Positions 14,770 to 23,654 of a DNA stretch of 45,660 nt are shown here, piece after piece. The notes under the pieces were generated by a model. It had not been told where the DNA came from, ran no database searches, and worked only from the letters and a program-made list of their open reading frames with translations. This DNA comes from Methanobacteriota archaeon (lineage in GTDB: Archaea; Thermoplasmatota; E2; DHVEG-1): the NCBI GenBank assembly GCA_026394495.1, contig JAPKYE010000066.1, positions 1 through 45,660 on the forward strand. The letters run 5' to 3'. Within the stretch, counting starts at the first letter, position 1, and every line of letters begins with the position of its first letter. Position numbers and translations under genes: made by a program.

Positions 14770-14817
14770 GCTAATTCTATACAGTGCTTCGAATTTTTAA
14801 AAATAAGGGGTACTATT

Positions 14818-16167
14818 ATGAAGAAAATATTGGTCCTTGGCGCAGGAATGGTTTCTCGACCGATGATTAAGTATCTTTTAAATCAACCTGATTTTCATGT
14901 GATAATGGCGAGTAGAACAGTCAGTAAAGCAGAGAACATGATACAGGGACATCCGCAAGGAGAAGCCTTTGAACTCGATGTCAACGATGATAAAAAAGTC
15001 GAGGAGTTTGTCTCAAAAGCAGATGTTGTAGTAAGTCTTTTACCATACACATATCATGTGAAGGTCGCAGAGATGTGCATCAAACATAAAAAACACTTGA
15101 TCACCACCTCGTATGTGAGCGATGCAATGAAGGCGTTAGACAAGAAAACAAAAAATGCAGGCATCCTTATTCTTAATGAATGCGGCCTTGACCCAGGGAT
15201 CGACCATATGTCGGCAATAAGAATCATTCATTCAATAGAACATGAGGGCGGAACGGTTAGTAGCTTTCGATCCACTACAGGTGCGCTTCCCGCCCATGAG
15301 GCGAACACCAATCCATTTGGTTATAAGTTTTCATGGTCTCCGCGTGGCGTTCTTCTTGCATCTCGTAATGCTGCCAAATGGTTAGAAAATGGAAAAGAGA
15401 TATCAATCCCGGGTGAACAACTATTTGAGAATTATAGCTTACAAGATGTAAAAGGTGCGGGAACATTTGAAAACTATCCAAACCGAAATTCCATGCCCTA
15501 CAAAGAAATCTATGGATTAAAAGATGCAACAACCGTGTATCGCGGCACCTTCAGAATGACGGGATGGTGTGAGACTCTCCGCAGTATCGTAGCTCTTGAC
15601 TGGCTCAGTGAAGAACCACCCAAGGGTTTCTCTGGGAAGACATACGGAGAACTCACGAGACATTTAATCGGTGCTAAACCAAAAGAAAATCTTCCACATG
15701 CAACAGCAAAACATCTTGGTCTTAAGCCATATGCCGCGGTTATCAAACGACTTGAATGGCTCGGTCTTTTTGGTGATGAACCATTACCAAAAGACAAAAA
15801 CAACCCCTTAGATTATCTCAACGTCCTCACATTAAAAAAGATGTCCATGGCAGAACATGAACGAGACATGGTCGTCATGCATCATGAGTTCATCGCCGAG
15901 TATCCATCGAAAAAAGAATACATCACCTCAACCTTAATTGACTATGGCATCCCTGATGGCGACACATCTATTGCACGGACCGTAGCACTTCCCGCGGCGA
16001 TCGCGGTAAAGATGATACTACAGAAAAAAATGAACATTACAGGTGTCCATATCCCGGTGGTTCCAGAAATCTACAACCCGATCTTAGATGAGCTGGAAGA
16101 CATGGGTATAACATTCAAAGAAAAAACAGAGACGTTCACAAAAAAAACCGCCGATATCATTTTATAA
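14818..16167 (+). CDS. Saccharopine dehydrogenase, glutamate side (Lys9-type)
   Basis: A 449-residue enzyme starting with a Rossmann motif (KKILVLGAGMVSRPMIKYLL) and containing the family stretches DVVVSLLPYTYHVKVAEMCI, LNECGLDPGIDHMSA and FRSTTGALPAHEANTNPFGYKFSWSPRGVL. It interconverts saccharopine with glutamate plus alpha-aminoadipate semialdehyde. It sits 48 bases after the lysine-side enzyme; in animals the two activities are fused into one polypeptide, here they are separate genes. Length is normal. Confidence 0.92.
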   Translation: MKKILVLGAGMVSRPMIKYLLNQPDFHVIMASRTVSKAENMIQGHPQGEAFELDVNDDKKVEEFVSKADVVVSLLPYTYHVKVAEMCIKHKKHLITTSYVSDAMKALDKKTKNAGILILNECGLDPGIDHMSAIRIIHSIEHEGGTVSSFRSTTGALPAHEANTNPFGYKFSWSPRGVLLASRNAAKWLENGKEISIPGEQLFENYSLQDVKGAGTFENYPNRNSMPYKEIYGLKDATTVYRGTFRMTGWCETLRSIVALDWLSEEPPKGFSGKTYGELTRHLIGAKPKENLPHATAKHLGLKPYAAVIKRLEWLGLFGDEPLPKDKNNPLDYLNVLTLKKMSMAEHERDMVVMHHEFIAEYPSKKEYITSTLIDYGIPDGDTSIARTVALPAAIAVKMILQKKMNITGVHIPVVPEIYNPILDELEDMGITFKEKTETFTKKTADIIL

Positions 16168-16226
16168 CAACGAATTATACCGCTTTCAACAAAAAAATAC
16201 ATTTATTTTAAAGGAGAAAAAAATAT

Positions 16227-17729
16227 ATGACTATTACACCAACAGAAGTACACAAAACACTCAGCAAATACATGCTTGCAGATGGATTTAACTTAGTCTT
16301 TGATCATAAAAAAAGCAAAGGATGCAGAATCTACGACTCCCGCACAGAAAAATACTTCCTTGATTGTTTTTCGTTTTTTGCCACAGCCCCAGTGGGATGT
16401 AATCATCCAAAACTCACCACACCAGAGTTTATCAAAAAAATGGGGGAGATCGCCATTCACAATCCTACGAACTCTGACATATACACAGTAGAAATGGCTG
16501 AGTTTGTTGACACGTTTGCAAAATATGCGGTTCCAAACTACTTCCACCATCTGTTTTTCATCAGTGGCGGAGCACTTGCGATAGAGAATGCTTTAAAGAC
16601 CGCCTTTGATTGGAAAATACGAAAAAATATCGCCCGAGGAAAAGGAGAGATCGGACGAAAAGCGATCCATTTCAAAGAAGCGTTCCATGGGAGAACCGGG
16701 TATACGCTCTCAATGACAAACACCTTTAATTTAGATAAAACAAAGTATTTTACTAAGTTTGATTGGCCACGGATCATAAATCCAAAGATTACTTTTCCCC
16801 TGAACAAAGAGAACCTTGAAAACGTGAAAAAGCTTGAGCACCAAGCTGTCGCAGAAATTGAAGATGCGGTTAGAAAGAATCCTGATGATATCGCAGCTCT
16901 CATCATAGAACCAATACAGGGTGAAGGCGGAGACAACCATTTCCGCAAAGAATTCTTCCATGAACTTCGCCGACTCTGCGATGAAAATGAGATGATGTTC
17001 ATCGTAGATGAAGTGCAAAGCGGTGTAGGACTTACCGGGAAAATGTGGGCATACCAAAATTATGATTTTAAACCAGATATCGTTGCATTTGGGAAAAAAA
17101 CACAGGTCTGCGGCATCATGGTGGGAAACCGTGTAGACGAGGTTAAAGATAACGTGTTCAAAGTTGAAAGTCGTCTGAATTCCACATGGGGCGGAAGCCT
17201 TGTCGACATGGTCCGCTGTCAGAAATACCTTGAAGTTATCCATGAAGAACATCTCATCGAAAACACAGAAAAACAAGGAAAGCGCCTCATCAATGGGTTG
17301 GAAGAAATCGCTCAAGACAATCCTGAACAGATTTCAAACGTTCGCGGCAAAGGACTCATGTGTGCGTTTGATCTTCCTTCAACACAAGACCGAGACACAT
17401 TGAAGAAAACATTATACGACAACAAACTTCTCGTACTTACTTGCGGCGCAAACTCTATACGCTTTCGCCCACCACTCATTATTTCTGCGGAAGAAATCGA
17501 TGAAGTGCTACACACAATAAAAAATAGTATGAAAACGAATAAGATAAAAGCATTCTGTGCATGCATGATGGCTTCAGCCCTGTCATTTACCGCCATGCCA
17601 CAGACTTACAACTGGCTGTGGGGTAATGGGTACGGCGGATATGGCGATGATGCCGGCACAAGCATCGTAATAAGAGATAATTTCCGCATCGCGCAAATCC
17701 GCATCTATTTGTTTCCCAAGAGACGATAA
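16227..17729 (+). CDS. lat: L-lysine 6-aminotransferase, with abnormal C-terminal extension
   Basis: PLP class III aminotransferase that moves the epsilon-amino group of lysine to 2-oxoglutarate, giving aminoadipate semialdehyde (piperideine-6-carboxylate). Family stretches: SGGALAIENALKTAFDWK, FHGRTGYTLSMTN, IIEPIQGEGGDNH, FIVDEVQSGVG, the PLP-lysine region VAFGKKTQVCGIM, and RLNSTWGGSLVDMVR. The family normally ends near EEIDEVLHTIKNSMK (about 17535). Here the frame runs 64 codons further, through a hydrophobic signal-like stretch (KIKAFCACMMASALSFTA) and a Gly-rich part, overlapping the 3' end of glyS on the other strand by 147 bases. The extension is suspect. Confidence 0.9.
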   Translation: MTITPTEVHKTLSKYMLADGFNLVFDHKKSKGCRIYDSRTEKYFLDCFSFFATAPVGCNHPKLTTPEFIKKMGEIAIHNPTNSDIYTVEMAEFVDTFAKYAVPNYFHHLFFISGGALAIENALKTAFDWKIRKNIARGKGEIGRKAIHFKEAFHGRTGYTLSMTNTFNLDKTKYFTKFDWPRIINPKITFPLNKENLENVKKLEHQAVAEIEDAVRKNPDDIAALIIEPIQGEGGDNHFRKEFFHELRRLCDENEMMFIVDEVQSGVGLTGKMWAYQNYDFKPDIVAFGKKTQVCGIMVGNRVDEVKDNVFKVESRLNSTWGGSLVDMVRCQKYLEVIHEEHLIENTEKQGKRLINGLEEIAQDNPEQISNVRGKGLMCAFDLPSTQDRDTLKKTLYDNKLLVLTCGANSIRFRPPLIISAEEIDEVLHTIKNSMKTNKIKAFCACMMASALSFTAMPQTYNWLWGNGYGGYGDDAGTSIVIRDNFRIAQIRIYLFPKRR

Positions 17730-19136
17730 CTCCTCATTGTTAACAAGTGGAAACACTCCGACTTTCACTGGTGCAACCGCAGGTTTCAATTGCAACATCC
17801 GATATTCTTCATCTTTTTTTGTCGTCTCCACGAAATTATGCTCCAACACAAAATACAGAACCCTATCAATCCCATAAGACGGCTCAATCACATGAGGAAC
17901 AAACTTCTCCCCAGACACTGTTTCTTTAACCAAAATAATATCATAACAATTCTTAGGAATCTCAACAGTTTTACCATCAAGAACCACTGTCAGTTTTTTC
18001 AAGGAATCAGTAACAGCCATTGTTTCAAGCAGTGTTTTAATTTTCCCTGCGTTTCCCTTAAACAACGGACCAAGAACATCCATCTTTGGAACAATTTTCT
18101 TCTGCTCAACAACCTTCGGCTCATCAAATTTTCTTATTGCATACATATCAGTTCCCGATGCAGTGATATGAGCCTGGAGATCATAGGCGGAACGATCAGC
18201 TATCCCCACACATTCAATCCAACCAAACCGTTCACTATACAGTTCAGCATCCCAGCATTCAGTGGCATAATGCGCAAGCTCATCAGATGCATGTTTACGA
18301 AACCTGAATTTTTTTTGGTCAACACCAGCTGCAAGCAAAAACTCATGAGTCAGATACATGTAATACGCTAGTGCCTGGTTGTTAATCACCTGTTTTTTCA
18401 CCGCATCATCTAGCGAAATAGTGAATTCTTTTTCGTTATCAAATAAATGGATCTTTGTTTTTTTCACCAAATCAAACAAATGATGTGTTTTATATTTTGG
18501 ATCAAAAAAGATTTCAGCTTCAGCCATGGAGAACTCCCGCTGCCTAAGTGTTCCCTGTCGCGGAGAGATCTCGTTACGATACCCACGTCCAACCTGAATC
18601 ACCCCAAACGGAAGCCGCTCCCTATTATATCTATAAAGGAAATGAAAATTTGTAAACACCCCCTGCGCAGTCTCTGGTCGTAAAAACGCTTTTCTACCTT
18701 CACCAGCACCAATACTTGTAGAAAACATCAGATTCGTCGGATACGCCTCAGTAAAAGCCTTACCGCAGGTTGGACATTTCAGTTTTTTTTCTTTTAACGC
18801 CTCTTCCACCGATAATGTATCATCAGTAAGAAGATCCTCTGCTTTAAACGCACGTTTACAGGCTTTACAGTCAACAGTAAGATCAGTAAACTCCTCCACA
18901 TGCCCTGATGCTTTTAATACCTCAGATACTGTGATGGTTGGCGTACTAATCTCTACGCATGTATCATTCAATAAATAAAAACGTCGCCACAGATTCTCAA
19001 TATTTTGTTTCAACTGAGCACCTAATGGCCCATAATCATAAAACCCAGCGATCCCACCATAGATTTCAAACGACGGATAAATAAAACCTCGTCGTTTCGC
19101 AAGCGTCATAATTTTCTCATAAATATCTTCAGTCAT
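17583..19136 (-). CDS. glyS: Glycyl-tRNA synthetase, C-terminally shortened
   Basis: Class II archaeal/eukaryal-type GlyRS that charges tRNA-Gly. Motifs are clear: GFIYPSFEIYGGIAGFYDYGPLG at the start, a zinc ribbon (CKACKRAF..CPTCGKAF), FLRPETAQGVFTNF, the motif 2 region RNEISPRQGTLRQREFSMAEAEIF, WIECVGIADRSAYDL and EPSYGIDRVLYFVLEHNF. The anticodon-binding domain begins (KVGVFPLVNNEELSSLGKQIDADLRDAEIISYYD) but then runs into ACAGIIAISAVPITPQ and a stop. The usual RRYRRxDEIGTP.C and TVTIRDRDT segments, about 55 residues, are missing. Since this enzyme is normally essential, the end may be a real truncation, a recent rearrangement or an assembly error. Likely co-transcribed after the CBS gene. 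Confidence 0.9.
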   Translation of the reverse strand: MTEDIYEKIMTLAKRRGFIYPSFEIYGGIAGFYDYGPLGAQLKQNIENLWRRFYLLNDTCVEISTPTITVSEVLKASGHVEEFTDLTVDCKACKRAFKAEDLLTDDTLSVEEALKEKKLKCPTCGKAFTEAYPTNLMFSTSIGAGEGRKAFLRPETAQGVFTNFHFLYRYNRERLPFGVIQVGRGYRNEISPRQGTLRQREFSMAEAEIFFDPKYKTHHLFDLVKKTKIHLFDNEKEFTISLDDAVKKQVINNQALAYYMYLTHEFLLAAGVDQKKFRFRKHASDELAHYATECWDAELYSERFGWIECVGIADRSAYDLQAHITASGTDMYAIRKFDEPKVVEQKKIVPKMDVLGPLFKGNAGKIKTLLETMAVTDSLKKLTVVLDGKTVEIPKNCYDIILVKETVSGEKFVPHVIEPSYGIDRVLYFVLEHNFVETTKKDEEYRMLQLKPAVAPVKVGVFPLVNNEELSSLGKQIDADLRDAEIISYYDACAGIIAISAVPITPQPVVSLWHGGK

Positions 19137-19185
19137 CGCTAGAAATCTCCTACGAAACTAATAAAAAGAAATGAAAAAGGAGGAT

Positions 19186-20025
19186 TTAAAGCATACAGGC
19201 CATAAGATCAATGTCGGAAACCATGCCTACTAAGCGATTATCTGAATCGACGACGGGGATATGACTGATCTTATTTTTCACCATTTTCTGTGCAATTTCA
19301 CCGATCGGTGTAGTTTTGAATGCTTTCACGACGTTTGTAACCATTACTTCTTTTGCAGCCACAGGTGGGAGATCAACTTGTGTTGTTGCATAGTACAAAC
19401 GCATGGTATCACGGATACCCTCCCAGGTCCACTCATCTTCGTCACCACCCATACCCATATCGGTCCGGGAGATGCTTTCGCGAATATGACTGAGTTTAAA
19501 CAGATCCCCTTCACTAATGATACCTGCGAGTTCACGCTCATCGTTTAACACAGGGAGCACATTCTCATTTGTGACATTGATGATTTCCATCACGATCGTA
19601 ATGGGTGTTTCTTGGTAGATTGGGACAAGATTGTTGGTAAGGTAGTTTTCCACCGGGTCTTTCTTCTTTGTAGAGAGAACCTTCAAAATATCCGTAGGAC
19701 TAATGATGCCCATGATGTTTTTCTTATGATCAACAACAGGCAACCCATGGATCCTGTTTTCACATAAAAGTTTCGCGGCTTCTTTTATATCTTGATCCTT
19801 GAAAACAGTGAGAGGGTCTTGTGTCATGATCAAAGCAAGTTGTTCTTCATCTGCCTTTCTAAAAATATCGCTTCTGGTGACGACGCCGACGACCTGTTTT
19901 GTGTCCTTTTTTAGAACCGGCATCCCTGAAACATTATGTTGTGCAAGAATCCGTAACGCATCCCTAATCGTCCCAGGAACATACCCGACGATTATCTCTT
20001 TTGACATAATCTCTTCAACATTCAT
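19186..20025 (-). CDS. Four-CBS-domain protein
   Basis: A 279-residue protein built of four CBS motifs (starts near residues 1, 70, 130 and 220; repeated signatures VRDALRILAQHNVSGMPVL, IKEAAKLLCENRIHGLPVVD, MEIINVTNENVLPVLN, IGEIAQKMVKNKISHIPVVD, each followed by G..T/SxxD). Two CBS pairs form Bateman modules that sense adenine nucleotides or S-adenosylmethionine. No catalytic domain is attached. Lies between the amidohydrolase (9-base gap) and glyS (49-base gap) on the same strand, so probably co-transcribed; ligand and target unknown. Confidence 0.88.
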   Translation of the reverse strand: MNVEEIMSKEIIVGYVPGTIRDALRILAQHNVSGMPVLKKDTKQVVGVVTRSDIFRKADEEQLALIMTQDPLTVFKDQDIKEAAKLLCENRIHGLPVVDHKKNIMGIISPTDILKVLSTKKKDPVENYLTNNLVPIYQETPITIVMEIINVTNENVLPVLNDERELAGIISEGDLFKLSHIRESISRTDMGMGGDEDEWTWEGIRDTMRLYYATTQVDLPPVAAKEVMVTNVVKAFKTTPIGEIAQKMVKNKISHIPVVDSDNRLVGMVSDIDLMACML

Positions 20026-20034
20026 AGTATCCCT

Positions 20035-21054
20035 CTATCCTTCTTCCATCTGACGATATATTATTTCTAACGATTTCTTATCTAGAACAACAAAGCTAGA
20101 TGACGAATTTGGAACCAGAATGTCAGAGTCCTGATTTAAAGCTTTCCTGGGAGTATAGGTGATCATTCTTAGCAATTCTGCGATTGTGAACTCATGGCTG
20201 ATGGTTTGCACAAAACGAAGCTCATCAAGAATACACGGAGCATGAAGCATCGCGTTATCGGTGCCTAACAGCAAGGTTACTTCTACTTTTTTCATCAACG
20301 CAAGGTTTGGTTTCAACCCAAAAAAAATGTTGGAACGAGGACATACAACAACTGGAATATTTTGTTCTTTGACACAAATAAGATCTGATTCTGTTGCCTT
20401 CACTAGATGAACCAAAAAATCTGGTTTCAGATCCAAGATAGTATCAATATCCTCCCGCACTGCTTCACTTGCATGTAATGCAAACAACTTTTTTTTTCGT
20501 TTTATTTCACATGCGATTTTTGCTAATTCAGAATAATCCCAATCTGAGATGCTGCTTATTCCAATCCCCTCAGAATTTTTTAGCAATTGACTGATTTCCT
20601 CTTTGCCATATTCCAATGTTTTCGGCCTGGAGAAAATAAACGGACTAATCGGTTCGTTTTTCATCGCCTCGTTCAGCTGCATGATTCCTTTTATTCCGTT
20701 TTCACGAAAATCCCAAAAACCTGATGTCCCACATTCATGCATCATGCGAATGGATTCGTTCATTCCGTTAACGATCTCTGTATGCGATGCGGTTTGTAAC
20801 AGGTGATGTTTGAGTCCATCTGGAGGTGCCACAAGCGCTTCAACAGATCGCGGGAGATCAAGATGTTTGTTTCTGATGAATGAATCACCAATGTGCGTAT
20901 GAGCATTTACAAACGAAGGAACAATAATTCCTTCAGCAACCGGTTTCTTAGGCGGTGAACATTTCCCACTCTCAACGATTGTTTTTCCGTTGAAACCAAG
21001 ATACCCTTTTTCAAACCCATCTACGGTGAGAATATCCCCTTTCACATACTTCAT
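20035..21054 (-). CDS. Amidohydrolase-family protein (cytosine deaminase/chlorohydrolase-like)
   Basis: A 339-residue metal-dependent hydrolase of the amidohydrolase superfamily. Metal ligands are visible as HxH in FVNAHTHIGDSF, His in LFALHASEAV, His in DFLVHLVKA and Asp in LLLGTDNAML; CPRSN is also typical. The family removes amino or chloro groups from heterocycles such as cytosine, guanine or S-adenosylhomocysteine. At 339 residues it is shorter than the typical 400-450, and the substrate cannot be told. Transcribed divergently from the PGI/PMI gene. Confidence 0.82.
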   Translation of the reverse strand: MKYVKGDILTVDGFEKGYLGFNGKTIVESGKCSPPKKPVAEGIIVPSFVNAHTHIGDSFIRNKHLDLPRSVEALVAPPDGLKHHLLQTASHTEIVNGMNESIRMMHECGTSGFWDFRENGIKGIMQLNEAMKNEPISPFIFSRPKTLEYGKEEISQLLKNSEGIGISSISDWDYSELAKIACEIKRKKKLFALHASEAVREDIDTILDLKPDFLVHLVKATESDLICVKEQNIPVVVCPRSNIFFGLKPNLALMKKVEVTLLLGTDNAMLHAPCILDELRFVQTISHEFTIAELLRMITYTPRKALNQDSDILVPNSSSSFVVLDKKSLEIIYRQMEEG

Positions 21055-21188
21055 AATAGTTTCGTAATAAATGAGCGGTTTATATTTCTCTTGCTTTCCA
21101 TGTTCACCATACGCTTTTATATAATTCTTCGTTATCCTTATTTACCCAAATTGATAAAACCAACACCATTGTTGAGGAAGAGATATCT

Positions 21189-22247
21189 ATGTTAGATGAT
21201 GAAAAACGTATTTCACAGATTGATGTTGCCCATATGTTACAAGGCCTTGTGCAGTTCCCCGAACAGATAAAAGCAGCGTTACAAATAATGGATGCCGCGA
21301 AGATCCCTGATTTCATTAAGATCAATAACGTTGTTATCAGTGGGATGGGCGCCTCAGGAATCTCAGGGGATATCGTTGAGAGCCTATTTCGCGATAAAAT
21401 AGATGTCCCAATCGTTGTCAATAAAGAGTACGAACTGCCTCGATGGGCGAATAAACACACACTTGCAATTGTTCTCAGTTACTCAGGGAACACCGAGGAA
21501 ACATTAAGTTCGTTTAAATCTGCCACACAGAAAAAATGTAAAATCATCGGGGTTTCCTCCGGTGGCAAACTCAAAGAATACTGCGAAGCACGAGGCATCA
21601 CCTTCATCACGATACCATCTAGTTTCCAACCCCGTGCAGCAACCGCCTTTCTGCTATTCCCCTTATTATATATTCTTAAACGAAACAAATTGATCCCTGA
21701 TTCAATAGATGAGGACATTCAGGAGACACTTGCGGTAACTGAAGAGTTTAGAACACGCAATAACGTCTCCGTTCCAGAGTCAGAAAACCAGGCAAAACAA
21801 CTTGCACAAAAACTTTTCAACACAATCCCTCAGATATACGGCTGGGGAGTCTATACACCTATTGCAAAACGCTGGCGTCATCAGTTTAACGAAAACAGCA
21901 AACTTATCGCTCGTGATGATATCGTCTCTGAGTGTAACCATAATGATCTTGTTGGATGGTCAGCAAACCCTGAAATATCCAAACAGTTCAGCTGCATCAT
22001 CTTTCGAGATAAAACAGAGGAATCGGTTTATATATCCGCACGCCTTGATTTCATGAAAACACTATTTGAGGGCGTTGCTAAACAAGTGATTGAGGTTTCT
22101 CCAAAAGGAAAAAGCAGACTTGCAAAACAAATGTACATGATGTGCCTAGGAGATATCACAAGTTGTTATCTAGCTATTCTTCGGAACATCGATCCATCCC
22201 CAGTTGAGGTTATTGCTGCCTTAAAGAATCGATTAGCAGAAATATAA
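21189..22247 (+). CDS. Bifunctional phosphoglucose/phosphomannose isomerase
   Basis: A 352-residue SIS-domain sugar isomerase of the archaeal PGI/PMI family, linking fructose-6-phosphate with glucose-6-phosphate and mannose-6-phosphate. SIS signatures: VVISGMGASGISGDIVESL, LAIVLSYSGNTEETLSSF, IGVSSGGKL; later QFNENSKLIARDDIVSECNHNDLVGW carries the family catalytic Glu/His region. Full length. In archaea it serves gluconeogenesis and sugar-nucleotide supply for glycosylation, fitting the many N-x-S/T-rich surface proteins in this window. Confidence 0.9.
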   Translation: MLDDEKRISQIDVAHMLQGLVQFPEQIKAALQIMDAAKIPDFIKINNVVISGMGASGISGDIVESLFRDKIDVPIVVNKEYELPRWANKHTLAIVLSYSGNTEETLSSFKSATQKKCKIIGVSSGGKLKEYCEARGITFITIPSSFQPRAATAFLLFPLLYILKRNKLIPDSIDEDIQETLAVTEEFRTRNNVSVPESENQAKQLAQKLFNTIPQIYGWGVYTPIAKRWRHQFNENSKLIARDDIVSECNHNDLVGWSANPEISKQFSCIIFRDKTEESVYISARLDFMKTLFEGVAKQVIEVSPKGKSRLAKQMYMMCLGDITSCYLAILRNIDPSPVEVIAALKNRLAEI

Positions 22248-22354
22248 ACAAAAAAAAATTTGAAAAAGAGGTCATCTTTTTCAAAAACCATAAATACTTC
22301 GTACAACATCTTATCTATATCATCTATAGTTGCACTCGACTGAAACGGTGGGTC

Positions 22355-23560
22355 ATGAGGAAAGAAACCAAGCGGAAAACTAGGAGTAATATTTATGCGT
22401 TCTCTTTCCTAGTTCTTTTCTTATTGATAAGTACAATTCTTGCACCATATTCAGTGATTGCTCAAGAGGAAAAACCACTGGAACTCTACATCTCAGATTA
22501 TAATAACCCGCCTAATAGAATAGATACCGATGCAATTGTTACGTTTCTTGAGGGAAAAGAATACGATCTCGTAGCGATGACGATGGATGAAGAGGGAGAG
22601 AGTCCTGTAGTGAATGCCACCATCACTGTTCCTTGGTTACCACAATATATTGCTACGGTGGTAGATCCTGTGCTGACGATTACCATCCCTTACTATGAAG
22701 AATATCCTAATGGATTTTCAATCAATGTCTCCAAATCTGGGTATCAATCTCTGGAGCAAGAAGCAATCATCATAATAGGAGTATTGGACGTAACAACAGT
22801 GCAGACCGGAGACGTGCTATCGGTTCAGGTCACCGATGATAACGAGAACGCAGTTTCAGAAGCATCTGTATATATCCAGGATCAAGGCGCTGTAAAACAA
22901 ACAGATAATGAAGGAAAAGCATCTCTCGCTGCGCCATTTGTCGATGCGAATACAAAGGTTTATCTGGTTGTTCATAAAGATGGATATGAGGATGTATCAA
23001 AAATCATTCCTGTAACAAATGTTGGCACTTCTGCAGGTGAGTCAGATTGGATGCTGTTATATCCGATCATCATCGCAGTCATCGCTGTTGTCATCTTCAT
23101 GGTTGTTGTTCGACTGAGAAAAAGAAAAAAACCAAAACCTATTGATGATCCTGATTGGAATTTTTCTTCACAAAAAGAACGATCGATGCGAGACGAAAAT
23201 CAGTCATTTTCTCACCGTTCGCATGAAAAAGAGCGGACAGAGCAAAAAGCAAAAGATACAATCACCGTGGTGCAAACAGATGATCCCCGAATTGAAGAGA
23301 TTCGACTCCATAGAACAACTAAACAGAAAGAAACAACCATTATCTCCGATGAGGCAAAACCAACTGAGGAGACACAACAAGCATTGAAAACAAAACCCGA
23401 TCAATGGTTTGAAGGAACCGATGAACTCAGATATAAGGTCGATAAATTAACCGGAAAAATCGACGAACAAGGAGCTGATAAATGGTTTGAAGGCAAAAAA
23501 AAGGTTCAGGAAAAAATAGATGAAGCAATCAGTAAAAAAAATAAAAAGAAAGAAAAATAA
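22355..23560 (+). CDS. Membrane protein with Ig-like domains and charged cytoplasmic tail
   Basis: A 401-residue protein: signal sequence (FSFLVLFLLISTILAPYSVIAQ), two beta-sandwich modules (about 35-140 and 145-225, the second like carboxypeptidase-regulatory domains: VQVTDDNENAVSEASVYIQDQG), a membrane helix (WMLLYPIIIAVIAVVIFMVVV, about 230-250) with RLRKRKKPK inside, and a Lys/Glu-rich tail with two WFEG motifs (QWFEGTDEL..KVDKL and KWFEGKKKV..KIDEA) forming a repeat. The tail may be an intracellular docking site. No function recognised. Confidence 0.78.
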   Translation: MRKETKRKTRSNIYAFSFLVLFLLISTILAPYSVIAQEEKPLELYISDYNNPPNRIDTDAIVTFLEGKEYDLVAMTMDEEGESPVVNATITVPWLPQYIATVVDPVLTITIPYYEEYPNGFSINVSKSGYQSLEQEAIIIIGVLDVTTVQTGDVLSVQVTDDNENAVSEASVYIQDQGAVKQTDNEGKASLAAPFVDANTKVYLVVHKDGYEDVSKIIPVTNVGTSAGESDWMLLYPIIIAVIAVVIFMVVVRLRKRKKPKPIDDPDWNFSSQKERSMRDENQSFSHRSHEKERTEQKAKDTITVVQTDDPRIEEIRLHRTTKQKETTIISDEAKPTEETQQALKTKPDQWFEGTDELRYKVDKLTGKIDEQGADKWFEGKKKVQEKIDEAISKKNKKKEK

Positions 23561-23654
23561 ATATTTTTCATCCAGATTTCTATTTTTGTTAGAATACGAT
23601 ATTTTTCCTTTAGAATAGTTTTTAAAAGACCAAGGTTTGTTTCCCTCTGCTTTT

